From Frondihabitans sp. Leaf304 (lineage in GTDB: Bacteria > Actinomycetota > Actinomycetes > Actinomycetales > Microbacteriaceae), in contig NZ_LMNV01000003.1 of the NCBI RefSeq assembly GCF_001423105.1, positions 383,449-447,448 on the forward strand: a DNA stretch of 64,000 nt, written 5' to 3'. Shown piece by piece: positions 7,967 to 15,994 of this stretch (the first letter of the stretch is position 1; each line of letters starts with the position of its first letter). Under the pieces are notes generated by a model that was given only the letters and a program-made list of their open reading frames with translations, did no database searches and was not told the origin of the DNA. Position numbers and translations under genes: made by a program.

Positions 7967-8458
7967 ATGAGCAACGCAGAAACGACCACCTGGCTCTCGC
8001 AGGAGGCCTACGACCGACTGGCCGCCGAGCTCGAGACTCTCAGCACCTCGGGCCGCGACGAGATCGTCGGGCGCATCTCGGCCGCGCGCGAAGAGGGCGA
8101 CCTGAAAGAGAACGGCGGCTACCACGCGGCCAAAGACGAGCAGGCGAAGATCGAGGCGCGCATCCGCACCCTGATCAACCTCCTCAAGACGGCGACCATC
8201 TCGGAGCGCGCGGCCGACACCGGCATCGTCGGCCCCGGCATGCTCATCACGGCGACCATCGCCGGCGACGAGTCGACGTTCGTGCTCGGCAGCCGTGAGA
8301 TCATCGCGCCCGGCAGCGACCTCACCGTCTACAGCCCGACGAGCCCGCTCGGCGAGGCAATCGAGGGCAAGAAGGCCGGCGACTCGACCTCGTACACGGC
8401 CCCCAACGGCAAAGAGATCGCCGTCGCGATCTCGTCGGTCGCGCCCTACAGCTTCTAG
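7967..8458 (+). CDS. greA: Transcription elongation factor GreA
   Basis: 163 residues, the usual GreA length. Rescues backtracked RNA polymerase by stimulating transcript cleavage. The N-terminal coiled coil contains the active tip: EEGDLKENGGYHAAKDEQAKIEARI with the acidic pair at its start; the C-terminal FKBP-like domain ends with SPLGEAIEGKKAGDSTSYTAPNGKEIAVAI. ATG 7967 has GGAG five bases upstream and follows a strong terminator by 33 bp, so it probably has its own promoter in that gap. Convergent with ilvA, sharing a long hairpin terminator. Confidence 0.95.
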   Translation: MSNAETTTWLSQEAYDRLAAELETLSTSGRDEIVGRISAAREEGDLKENGGYHAAKDEQAKIEARIRTLINLLKTATISERAADTGIVGPGMLITATIAGDESTFVLGSREIIAPGSDLTVYSPTSPLGEAIEGKKAGDSTSYTAPNGKEIAVAISSVAPYSF

Positions 8459-8463
8459 CCCGT

Positions 8464-8521
8464 CACGACAGAAGGCCCAGGATCCCACGCGACTCGCGCT
8501 GGATCCTGGGCCTCTGTCGTG
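8464..8521. terminator. Bidirectional hairpin terminator, greA / ilvA
   Basis: A stem of about 21 bp (8464-8485 with 8501-8521, one bulged A) lies between convergent greA and ilvA. Both arms contain GGATCC. Confidence 0.8.
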
Positions 8522-8552
8522 CGGACGCGCCAGCGTCGCGGACCGTCAGCGC

Positions 8553-9794
8553 CTACGAGGCTGCGGGCTGCGGCGTGAAGCCGTTGTCGCGCAGACGCTC
8601 CATGACCTGCTCGGCGTGATCGGGGCCGCGTGTCTCGACGCTGAGCTCGAGTTCGACCTCGCTGATCTGAAGGCCACGGCCGTGCCGGGTGTGCAGCACT
8701 TCGACCACGTTCGCGTTGGCCTCCGAGATGATCTCGGAGACGCGGGCGAGCTGACCCGGCCGGTCGGGAAGCATGACGCGGAAGTGCAGGTACCGGTCGC
8801 TGGCGGCGAGGCCGCGGCTGATCACGCGTTCCATCATGAGCGGGTCGATGTTGCCGCCCGAGAGCACAATGACGGTCGTTCCGGTCGGCTGCACCTGCTC
8901 GGTGAGCACGGCGGCCACGCCCACGGCTCCGGCGGGCTCCACGACCTGCTTGGCCCGCTCGAGCAGCACCAGGATCGCGCGGGCGGTGTCGTCGTCTTTG
9001 ACGGTCACGACCTCGTCGACGACGTCGCGGGCGATCGCGAAGTTGAGCACTCCGGGCTTGGCCACGGCAATACCGTCGGCGATCGTCGGCGTGGGAACGA
9101 CCGCGGTCGCCTCGCCCAGCTTCATCGAGATCGCGTAGGGCGCCGAGTTCGCCGCCTGGACGCCGACGATGCGGATCGTTCCGCCGGTCTCGCGCCGAGC
9201 CTGGGTGACCGCACTGGCCACCCCGGCGATGAGGCCTCCGCCGCCGATGCTCATGATGATTGTCTCGACGTCGGGCACCTGGTCGAGGATCTCGAGGCCG
9301 AGCGTGCCCTGGCCCGCGATCACGTCGGGGTGGTCGTAGGGCGGGATGAAGACGGCGCCGGTCTCGTCGGAGAACTCTTTCGCCGCTCGCAGGGCGTCTT
9401 CGACGGAGTTGCCGCCGAGCACCACATCGGCGCCGTAGTCGCGGGTCGCCTGCAGCTTCGGCAGCGCAACGCCGACCGGCATGAAGATCGTCGCCGTGAT
9501 GCCGAGCTCGCGAGCCGCCAGCGCGACGCCCTGTGCGTGGTTGCCGGCACTCGCCGCCACGACGCCGTGGGCGCGCTCGTCGGCGTCGAGCTGCGACAGC
9601 CGGTTGTAGGCCCCGCGGATCTTGTACGAGCCCGTGCGCTGGAGGTTCTCGCACTTGAGGTACACCTTCGCGCCGAGCGCCTGACTCAAGAAAGACGAGC
9701 TCTCCATCGGCGTGACGTGCGCCACGTGCGAGACGCGCTCGCGGGCTTCTCGGAACTCGGCAAGTGTCGGGCCAGCCAGGGTCACATCCGTCAT
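8553..9794 (-). CDS. ilvA: Threonine ammonia-lyase (threonine deaminase)
   Basis: 413 residues. PLP enzyme that converts threonine to 2-oxobutyrate, either for isoleucine synthesis or catabolism. YLKCENLQRTGSYKIRGAYN holds the PLP lysine; SAGNHAQG and GGGGL are the phosphate and cofactor loops. The C-terminus (about residues 335-413) is a single ACT-type domain with FRVMLPDRPGQLARVSEI, the layout of shorter threonine deaminases rather than the two-ACT biosynthetic enzyme of E. coli. ATG 9794 has no ribosome site but lies 6 nt after a -10 element, so the mRNA is probably leaderless; the open frame upstream belongs to the opposite-strand glycosylase gene. Divergent from that gene. Confidence 0.92.
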   Translation of the reverse strand: MTDVTLAGPTLAEFREARERVSHVAHVTPMESSSFLSQALGAKVYLKCENLQRTGSYKIRGAYNRLSQLDADERAHGVVAASAGNHAQGVALAARELGITATIFMPVGVALPKLQATRDYGADVVLGGNSVEDALRAAKEFSDETGAVFIPPYDHPDVIAGQGTLGLEILDQVPDVETIIMSIGGGGLIAGVASAVTQARRETGGTIRIVGVQAANSAPYAISMKLGEATAVVPTPTIADGIAVAKPGVLNFAIARDVVDEVVTVKDDDTARAILVLLERAKQVVEPAGAVGVAAVLTEQVQPTGTTVIVLSGGNIDPLMMERVISRGLAASDRYLHFRVMLPDRPGQLARVSEIISEANANVVEVLHTRHGRGLQISEVELELSVETRGPDHAEQVMERLRDNGFTPQPAAS

Positions 9795-9800
9795 GGAAGA

Positions 9801-9806
9801 AGTGTA
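9801..9806 (-). promoter_or_regulatory. -10 element of leaderless ilvA
   Basis: TACACT on the minus strand, exactly 6 nt before ATG 9794, with no Shine-Dalgarno sequence. Confidence 0.5.
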
Positions 9807-9851
9807 GGCGGCGAAACCCCGATTGAGGATCCGTATGTCGGTAGCGGCATC

Positions 9852-9857
9852 TATCCT
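9852..9857 (+). promoter_or_regulatory. -10 element of the leaderless glycosylase gene
   Basis: TATCCT exactly 6 nt before GTG 9864. It forms a compact 69-bp divergent promoter region with ilvA. Confidence 0.5.
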
Positions 9858-9863
9858 CAGACC

Positions 9864-11081
9864 GTGCTCCCGTCCAGCGTTTCTCCCGCTCTCGCCCGTC
9901 GCGTCGCCCTGGCCGCGCAGGGGTTCGGTCGCGTCCCGTCCGGGCCCGTCGCGACGCGTCAGCTCAACACCCTCATCGATCGTCTCGGCCTCTTGCAGAT
10001 CGATTCCGTCAACGTGTTCGAGCGCAGCCACTATCTGCCGATCTACGCCCGGCTCGGATCCTTCGAACGGTCTCTGCTCGACCGACTCACCTTTGCCCGA
10101 GGGGGCCGCTACACCGAATACTGGGCGCACGAGGCGGCGTTCCTCCCGACGACCGATTGGCCGCTCTGGCGCTGGCGGATGGAGCACTACCGCGACTACT
10201 ACGCCGCCCGGCCCGACTCGTGGGCGTCGGCCAACACAGCGACGCTCGACTGGTTGCGGGCGGAGCTCCGGGCATCCGGGCCCCTGCCGGCGAGTGCGAT
10301 CGAGGCCGATGCCGTGATCGGCGCCGAGTCGACCGCGCGGCGCGGTCCGTGGTGGGGCTGGAGCGACGTCAAGCGGGGCCTCGAGGTGCTGTTTCGCACG
10401 GGCGAGGTCGTCAGCGCTGGTCGCACCCGCTTCGAGCGCGCCTACGGTCTTCCCGATCAGGTACTGCCCTCAGCGGTGCTCGATCGCACGGTCTCGCGTG
10501 CCGACGCGCACCGGGCGCTCGTCTCGCACGCCGCCCGGGCGCACGGTATCGGCACCGCGTCCGACATCGCCGACTACTTCCGGCTTAAGGCGGCCGACGT
10601 GGCCCCGGCCCTGGCCGATCTGGCCGAGGCCGGCGAGATCACTCAGGTCTCGGTCGACGGCTGGGGCCGGCCAGGGTGGCTGCACACCGAGGCGAGACTG
10701 CCCCGGCGCGTTGAGGCCGACGCACTGCTCTCGCCGTTCGACCCGATCGTGTGGGAGCGCGCGCGGGCCGAGCGCCTCTTCGGCTTCCACTACCGGATCG
10801 AGATCTACACGCCGCAGCCCAAGCGAGTCTTCGGCTACTACGTGCTGCCGGTGCTGCAAGACGAGGCACTGGTCGGTCGGGTCGACCTCAAGAGCGACCG
10901 CCAGGCCGGTGTGCTGCGGGTGCAGGCGGCGTGGCACGAGGCGGGGCAGACAATCGACGTCGAGCGGTTGGCGGCCCTGCTCCGCCGGACGGCCGAGTGG
11001 CAGGGCCTGGAGTCACTCGAGGTGATGCCGCGTGGCGACCTCGCGCCGGCACTGACTGCTGACGTCCGCGCCCTCTCCTAA
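9864..11081 (+). CDS. Winged-helix DNA glycosylase of the YcaQ/AlkX (HTH_42) family
   Basis: 405 residues. The HTH_42/YcaQ family consists of tandem winged-helix DNA glycosylases that unhook interstrand crosslinks and remove alkylated bases. The catalytic Q-x-D motif is visible as LLQIDSVNVFERSHYLPIYARLG (Gln45, Asp47), which by my reading places it with the AlkX/YcaQ branch (QxD) rather than the AlkZ branch (QxQ) that protects antibiotic producers. Other family segments: YWAHEAAFLP, the WWGWSDVKRGLEVLF helix and LLSPFDPIVWERARAERLFGFHYRIEIY. GTG 9864 is set by the leaderless promoter; the frame is open far upstream but in the shadow of ilvA. Substrate range is inferred. Confidence 0.85.
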   Translation: MLPSSVSPALARRVALAAQGFGRVPSGPVATRQLNTLIDRLGLLQIDSVNVFERSHYLPIYARLGSFERSLLDRLTFARGGRYTEYWAHEAAFLPTTDWPLWRWRMEHYRDYYAARPDSWASANTATLDWLRAELRASGPLPASAIEADAVIGAESTARRGPWWGWSDVKRGLEVLFRTGEVVSAGRTRFERAYGLPDQVLPSAVLDRTVSRADAHRALVSHAARAHGIGTASDIADYFRLKAADVAPALADLAEAGEITQVSVDGWGRPGWLHTEARLPRRVEADALLSPFDPIVWERARAERLFGFHYRIEIYTPQPKRVFGYYVLPVLQDEALVGRVDLKSDRQAGVLRVQAAWHEAGQTIDVERLAALLRRTAEWQGLESLEVMPRGDLAPALTADVRALS

Positions 11082-11111
11082 GGAAGCGCCGGACCGCTCA
11101 CCGGGTTCGCT

Positions 11112-11143
11112 TCAGAACTGCACGCGGTCAGAACTGCACGCGC
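11112..11143. repeat. 16-bp tandem duplication over the LemA stop codon
   Basis: TCAGAACTGCACGCGG occurs twice without a gap (11112-11127 and 11128-11143). The second copy encodes the last LemA residues and its stop. Confidence 0.9.
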
Positions 11144-11709
11144 GGGGGCTCGGCGATCGCCGACGGCTCTGCCACCTCGAAGAAGTCGCGCGAGGTGAAT
11201 CCGAGCCGCTTCGAGAAGAGGGTGTTCGGGAACACCGTGGTCTTCGTGTTGAACTCACGCACGCCGCCGTTGTAGAACCGCCTCGACCCTTGGATCTTGT
11301 CTTCGGTTTCGACGAGTTCGGACTGCAGTTGAAGGAAGTTCTGGCTCGACTGCAGCTGCGGGTAGGCCTCGGCCACGGCGAAGATGCTCTTCAGCGACTT
11401 CTGCATGTGGCTCTCGGCGACCGCGGCCTCGGCCGGACTCGTGGCACTCAGCGTCTCGGCACGCGCCTTCGTCACGCTCTCGAAGACCCCCGACTCGTGA
11501 GTGGCATACCCCTTCACCGTGCTGATGATGTTCGGGATGAGGTCACCCCGACGCTTCAGCTGGACGGTGATATCGCTCCACGCCTCATCGACGCGCACCT
11601 TGAGGGTGACCAACGAGTTATAGGTCGCCCAGAGGTAGATGCCGAAGATGATGAGCAGCAGCACGACGATGCCTGCTGCAATGAGAATGCCGATGAGGGC
11701 GGAATCCAT
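11128..11709 (-). CDS. lemA: LemA family membrane protein
   Basis: 193 residues, typical LemA length. An N-terminal membrane helix (about 5-27, IGILIAAGIVVLLLIIFGIYLW) exposes a cytosolic alpha-helical bundle with the family segments YNSLVTLKVRVDEAWSDI, LKRRGDLIPN and FPNTLFSKRLGF near the end. LemA proteins are widespread and of unknown biochemical role, often near membrane proteases. ATG 11709 has AGGAG about ten bases upstream; the frame continues upstream without family similarity. Transcribed alone; the divergent neighbour is the Ig-like membrane protein. Confidence 0.88.
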   Translation of the reverse strand: MDSALIGILIAAGIVVLLLIIFGIYLWATYNSLVTLKVRVDEAWSDITVQLKRRGDLIPNIISTVKGYATHESGVFESVTKARAETLSATSPAEAAVAESHMQKSLKSIFAVAEAYPQLQSSQNFLQLQSELVETEDKIQGSRRFYNGGVREFNTKTTVFPNTLFSKRLGFTSRDFFEVAEPSAIAEPPRVQF

Positions 11710-11891
11710 GGTTGAGATACTCCTTGTCGATCCGGGGATCACTATAAACGGGCTGAATGGGGGCTCCATGCGCGGGGGGCATTCTCGGAGGCAACTCACG
11801 CCCAGCGGCGGTTTCGACGGATCCTTGACCTCGTGCCTGTAGGTACTTGTAACAATTCACGGAGATTTCACGTACTCCGCCGTTCGAACGA

Positions 11892-11920
11892 TTGACTTGT
11901 ACCCCGCAACTTGGCTTACT
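11892..11920 (+). promoter_or_regulatory. Promoter of the Ig-like membrane protein gene
   Basis: TTGACT (11892-11897), a 17-bp spacer and CTTACT (11915-11920) lie just before the GTG start at 11929. This is one of the better -35/-10 pairs in the window and would give a nearly leaderless transcript. Confidence 0.5.
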
Positions 11921-11928
11921 GGGGGGCA

Positions 11929-14250
11929 GTGCTCACCAACACGACCCCCAGCTCCCGACGCTCCGTGGCCATGGCCAGCGGGCGCGTTCGTCGTGGGCGG
12001 GTGCCCGCAGCGATCTGCGTGGCAGCACTGGCCCTCGTTCTGATCGTCTCGGGTCTCTCGGTCGCTCCGTCCGCAGCCGAGGCGGCGCCGACGAGCGCGA
12101 CGCCGACACCCTCGCAGGGCATCGGCACACCGGCCCCGCCCGTCGCCCCGACGATCTCGGTCGCCGACTCGCCGCGCGCCCGGGTGACGGTGTCAGGAAC
12201 AGCCACGCCCTCGGCACACCTGCGCGTGCTCGACCCCGTCCACCCCGCATCGTCGCTCTGCACCTCGACAGCCACTGCCGACGGGCGCTGGTCGTGTGAA
12301 GTCGACCTCGTGTCAGGCGCCGGGCAGACTCTCACCGTGCGTGACCTCACCGACACCGCGCTCGGCGACGTGCAGTCGGCCCCGTTCTCGGTGCTCGCCG
12401 CCCCGGTGCTGTCGACCGGGTCGGGAGTCGACATCGGAGCCCGCGTCCAGGGAACGGGCTATCCCGGCGCTCGAGTGACGGTGACGACCGATGGCAAGGC
12501 CGCGGCGACAGCGACCGTCAGTGACGCGGGGCAGTGGAGCACCGTGCTCTCGGCCACGACGACACCGTCCGGTCGCTACAGCGTTCAGGCGACGCAGTCG
12601 TCGTCGCGCGTGCCGGCGGTTCCCGTTTCGTCCGCCTCCGCCGCGGTCACCGTCACGATCGATCGCGATGCCCCGGCTGCGCCGACGGTCGTCCACCCCG
12701 CGCAGGGCTCCACCATCAGCCGGCAACCCGTGGTCTTCGACGGCACCGGCGAGAGCGGTTCCACCGTCACCACCTACGTCGACAGCAATCCCGTCTGCAC
12801 CGCCGTCGTGAAGCACGGGGTGTGGAGCTGCAGTTCGGAGGGCCTCCTCCTCCCGTCCGGAGACCGCCGGGTCCAGGCCGCTCAGCGCGACGCCGCCGGC
12901 AACTACGGTGCGCCCAGTGCGGCCGTCCTGGTCACATTCGCCCCGTCGTCGCCATCGGCCACGCCCTCGACTCCGTCGGCGACTCCGTCCGCCCAGCCCA
13001 CGACGCCATCCGACTCGACGGAGCCGTCTGCCGCTCCCCCGACGGGCACGCCGACCAGCCCCGGTACCCCGGGCGGCGGGTCGCCCAGCGGTGGCCCGTC
13101 TAGTTCCGGTGGGTCGACCGGATCAGGGGGAGGCACCGGCGGCAGTGGTTCAGGCGGCGGTGCAGGAAGCGGCTCAGGATCCCTCGGCTCGGGTTCCGCC
13201 TCGACCCCCGGCGTCATCGACAGTTCGTCGTGGTCGGGCCCGACGGGCTTCGGCGGCACCCTCCCGACGCTGTCGCAGGGTCTTGGCGGCTGGTCGTGGA
13301 TGTGGGCCCTCGTCATCGGCCTCGTCTTCCTCCTCCTAGTCGTCGCACCCCTGCGCCTTGCTGCCTCGGCGCTGGGCGGTCGGCTCGCCGGACGAGCCCA
13401 CCGACTCGCGGGCCGCAACCGCTCACTCTCCGACCGCGACGAGCGGTCGGTCCTCTCGCCGACCGCAGGGGTCGTCCTGGCCCTCGCGGTCGGCGCCGTG
13501 CTCGTCGCCCTCGCCGCGGGCGTCGACGACCAGGTGCGCTACATCCGGCTCGTCGTGGCGATCGCCGTCGGAATCGCCCTGATCAACGGTCTCGGTGTCG
13601 TGCTCCCCACCTGGCTCCTCGGGCGTCGTCTCGGGCTGCGCCTCTCCCTCTCCGTTTCGCCCCGCCTGCTCGTCGGAGCCGTGGCGGCGTGTGTGGCAAC
13701 CCGGGTGCTGGGCATCGACCCGCCTCTTGCCATCGGAGTACTCCTCGCTGCGGGCCTCGCCGACGCGGGTGGGCGCGCGCTCGAAGCGAACACGCTCGAT
13801 GCACGAGGCCGCGACACCGGGCGGGTCAACGTCCGGCGAGACGACGTCCGAACAGGCGGTGTCCTCGCCACGGCCCAACTCGGATCCTTGGCCGGTCTGT
13901 CGTTCCTGGCCTGGATCGCCCACGGGCTCATGCCTGCCTCGAGCACTGCGTTCGCCGCCGAGATCACGCGGGAGGCGCTGGCGACGATGTGTCTGGCGGG
14001 TCTTGGATCCTTGATCGTCTTGCTGGTTCCGCTCGGAGCCCTACCCGGCCGCGCTCTCTACGCCTGGTCGCGGCCGACGCTGGTCGGGTTCGCCGTGATC
14101 GGCGTCGCCATGGCCTCCGTCGTCTATCTCGGCGGCCCTGACGAGACGTTCCCGATGCTGCCGCTCGTGATCGCCTCTGCGGCATTTGCGACCCTTGCCG
14201 TGGGCGCCTGGGCCTGGGTGCGCTTCGTCGAGCCCGGCGACGACGTCTGA
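11929..14250 (+). CDS. Exported Ig-like domain protein with C-terminal polytopic membrane region
   Basis: About 773 residues. A signal or anchor helix (about 25-45) is followed by bacterial Ig-like repeats (about 65-330): VTVSGTATPSAHLRVLD, VQGTGYPGARVTVTTDGK and VVFDGTGESGSTVTTYVD share the Gly-x-Gly-x-x-Gly-x-x-Val pattern. Next come a Ser/Thr/Pro linker (about 335-385), a Gly/Ser linker (about 385-430), and seven or eight hydrophobic helices to the C-terminus. The exported part probably spans the cell wall. I do not recognise the membrane domain; an adhesin, cell-wall protein or exporter are all possible. GTG 11929 is preferred to the TTG at 11911 because the promoter would start transcription after 11911. 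It stands alone, ahead of tRNA-Leu. Confidence 0.7.
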   Translation: MLTNTTPSSRRSVAMASGRVRRGRVPAAICVAALALVLIVSGLSVAPSAAEAAPTSATPTPSQGIGTPAPPVAPTISVADSPRARVTVSGTATPSAHLRVLDPVHPASSLCTSTATADGRWSCEVDLVSGAGQTLTVRDLTDTALGDVQSAPFSVLAAPVLSTGSGVDIGARVQGTGYPGARVTVTTDGKAAATATVSDAGQWSTVLSATTTPSGRYSVQATQSSSRVPAVPVSSASAAVTVTIDRDAPAAPTVVHPAQGSTISRQPVVFDGTGESGSTVTTYVDSNPVCTAVVKHGVWSCSSEGLLLPSGDRRVQAAQRDAAGNYGAPSAAVLVTFAPSSPSATPSTPSATPSAQPTTPSDSTEPSAAPPTGTPTSPGTPGGGSPSGGPSSSGGSTGSGGGTGGSGSGGGAGSGSGSLGSGSASTPGVIDSSSWSGPTGFGGTLPTLSQGLGGWSWMWALVIGLVFLLLVVAPLRLAASALGGRLAGRAHRLAGRNRSLSDRDERSVLSPTAGVVLALAVGAVLVALAAGVDDQVRYIRLVVAIAVGIALINGLGVVLPTWLLGRRLGLRLSLSVSPRLLVGAVAACVATRVLGIDPPLAIGVLLAAGLADAGGRALEANTLDARGRDTGRVNVRRDDVRTGGVLATAQLGSLAGLSFLAWIAHGLMPASSTAFAAEITREALATMCLAGLGSLIVLLVPLGALPGRALYAWSRPTLVGFAVIGVAMASVVYLGGPDETFPMLPLVIASAAFATLAVGAWAWVRFVEPGDDV

Positions 14251-14258
14251 CGAGCGAG

Positions 14259-14332
14259 TGCCCCCGCAGGGACTCGAACCCTGACTGAAGCGATTTTAAG
14301 TCGCCTGCCTCTGCCGATTGGGCTACGGGGGC
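14259..14332 (-). tRNA. tRNA-Leu (anticodon UAA), short variable loop
   Basis: 74 nt. Acceptor GCCCCCG pairs with CGGGGGC, the anticodon stem is GGCGA/TCGCT around the loop CTTAAAA (anticodon TAA), and the T arm is CAGGG-TTCGAGT-CCCTG. The discriminator base is A, as required for leucine; CCA is not encoded. The variable loop is only TCAGT, unlike the long arm expected of leucine tRNAs, so the identity rests on the anticodon and A73. Confidence 0.9.
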
Positions 14333-14370
14333 GTGCCCGTCAAGCGTACTGAACGGGCCGCGAAACGCCT

Positions 14371-14395
14371 GATGCCCCCGCAGGGCGGGGGCATC
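14371..14395 (-). terminator. Hairpin terminator downstream of ndh
   Basis: A perfect 10-bp stem (14371-14380 with 14386-14395) lies 16 bp past the ndh stop; no T-run. Confidence 0.6.
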
Positions 14396-14410
14396 ACGAC
14401 TAACGACGAG

Positions 14411-15955
14411 CTACTCGGCGGCGGGGGCCTTCTCGGCGGGCGCCTTCTTGGCAGCCGGCTTGCGCGCCGGAGCCTTCTTAGCGGCGGGCTTCGACTCGGC
14501 AGGCTTCGACTCCGCAGCCACCGGCTCAGCCTTCGTCTCACCGTCGGCGGGAGTGGCGTACGCGGGGCCGGGCTGGCCGGCAACCTTGCCGATTTCAGGC
14601 GCGGGGGCCGCTGCGGGCTCGTCGGCCGGAGCCGCGGGCTTCGGGCGCGAGGCGAACTCCTCGAAGGCGGCGCGCGGCCTCGTGACGTTGTCGAGCGACG
14701 CGATGTCGCGGCCGAGCACGAAGTTGTTGGCCCAACCGGTCACGACGCGGATCTTGCGCTCCCACGACGGCATGGCCATGCCGTGGTAGCCGCGGTGCGC
14801 CATCCACGCCGGGAATCCCTTGAGGGCGAACTTGCCGCTCTGGAACACACCGATGCCGATGCCGAGACCGGCGACGGCTCCGAGGTTGTCGTGGCGGTAG
14901 TCTTTCGTGTTTTCGCCACGGAGATCGGCCGTGAGGTTCTTCGCGAGCTGCTTGCCCATGCGAACGGCGTGCTGGGCGTTCGGCACGCAGAAGCCGCCGA
15001 CGCCGCCGCCGGTGAGGTCGGGCGTCGCCGCGACGTCGCCGCAGGCCCAGGCGTCGGGCACGACGGTGCCGTCTTCGGTCACGATGCGGAGGTCGGGCTG
15101 CACCGAGATGCGGCCGCGGGCCTCGATCGGGAAGTCGGTGTTGCGAACCACCGGGTTGGCCATGACGCCGGCCGTCCAGATGATGAGGTCGGACTCGAAC
15201 GACTCACCGGTCGACAGCTCGACCTTGCCGCCGACGGCCGACTGCAGCTGCGTGTCGAGGTGGACGATGGCCTGGCGCTCGGCGAGGTTCTTGAGCACCC
15301 AGTGGCTCGTCTCGAGGGCGACCTCGGGCATGATGCGACCCATCGCCTCAATGAGGTGAAAGTGGGTGTCGTCGATGGTGAGGTTCGGGTAGTTCTTGAG
15401 CAGGTCGGTCGCGAAACTGCGCAGCTCGGCGAAGATCTCGATGCCTGCGAAGCCGCCACCGACGACGACGGTGGTAAGCAGGCGGTCGCGCTCGGGGCCG
15501 GCGTCGAGGTTCGCGGCCTTCTGGAAGTTGGTGAGGAGCTTGTCGCGGATGGCCTCGGCCTCCTCGATCGTCTTGAGGCCGATGGCCTCGTCGGCGACAC
15601 CCGGAATCGGGAACGTGCGCGAGACGGCACCAGCGGTCATGACGATCTGGTCGTACTCTTCCGTCCACTCGGGGCCGACCTCGGGGGTGATCGTCGCGGT
15701 CTTCGTCGCGTGGTCGACCTTCGTCACCTTGGCCGTGACGACGTTGGTGCGAGTCAGGTGGCGTCGCAGCGACACGATGGCGTGACGCGGCTCGATCGAA
15801 CCGGCTGCGACCTCGGGAAGGAACGGCTGGTAGGTCATGTAGGGCAGCGGGTCGACCACGGTGACCTCGGCCTCGCCCTTGCGCAGCCACTTCTCGAGCT
15901 TCCAGGCGGTGTAAAAACCGGCGTAGCCGCCGCCGACGATCAGGATTTTGGGCAC
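14411..15955 (-). CDS. ndh: Type II NADH dehydrogenase-like FAD oxidoreductase
   Basis: 514 residues. Single-subunit enzyme that would pass electrons from NADH to menaquinone at the inner face of the membrane without pumping protons. The N-terminal FAD fold is ILIVGGGYAGFYTAWKLEK; the NADH fold is TVVVGGGFAGIEIFAEL (about 165-181); PDAWACGDVAA closes the FAD site. The C-terminal 70 residues are an Ala/Lys/Pro/Glu tail with PAKK-type repeats, absent from the core family, which may contact membrane or nucleic acid. GTG 15955 is weakly supported (GGAG ten bases upstream) but begins exactly at the FAD strand. It follows the S8 protease gene on the same strand with its own leader. Confidence 0.87.
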   Translation of the reverse strand: MPKILIVGGGYAGFYTAWKLEKWLRKGEAEVTVVDPLPYMTYQPFLPEVAAGSIEPRHAIVSLRRHLTRTNVVTAKVTKVDHATKTATITPEVGPEWTEEYDQIVMTAGAVSRTFPIPGVADEAIGLKTIEEAEAIRDKLLTNFQKAANLDAGPERDRLLTTVVVGGGFAGIEIFAELRSFATDLLKNYPNLTIDDTHFHLIEAMGRIMPEVALETSHWVLKNLAERQAIVHLDTQLQSAVGGKVELSTGESFESDLIIWTAGVMANPVVRNTDFPIEARGRISVQPDLRIVTEDGTVVPDAWACGDVAATPDLTGGGVGGFCVPNAQHAVRMGKQLAKNLTADLRGENTKDYRHDNLGAVAGLGIGIGVFQSGKFALKGFPAWMAHRGYHGMAMPSWERKIRVVTGWANNFVLGRDIASLDNVTRPRAAFEEFASRPKPAAPADEPAAAPAPEIGKVAGQPGPAYATPADGETKAEPVAAESKPAESKPAAKKAPARKPAAKKAPAEKAPAAE

Positions 15956-15994
15956 GAGGGATGAACTCCTAGATAGGTGTGGACGGGAAACAGG

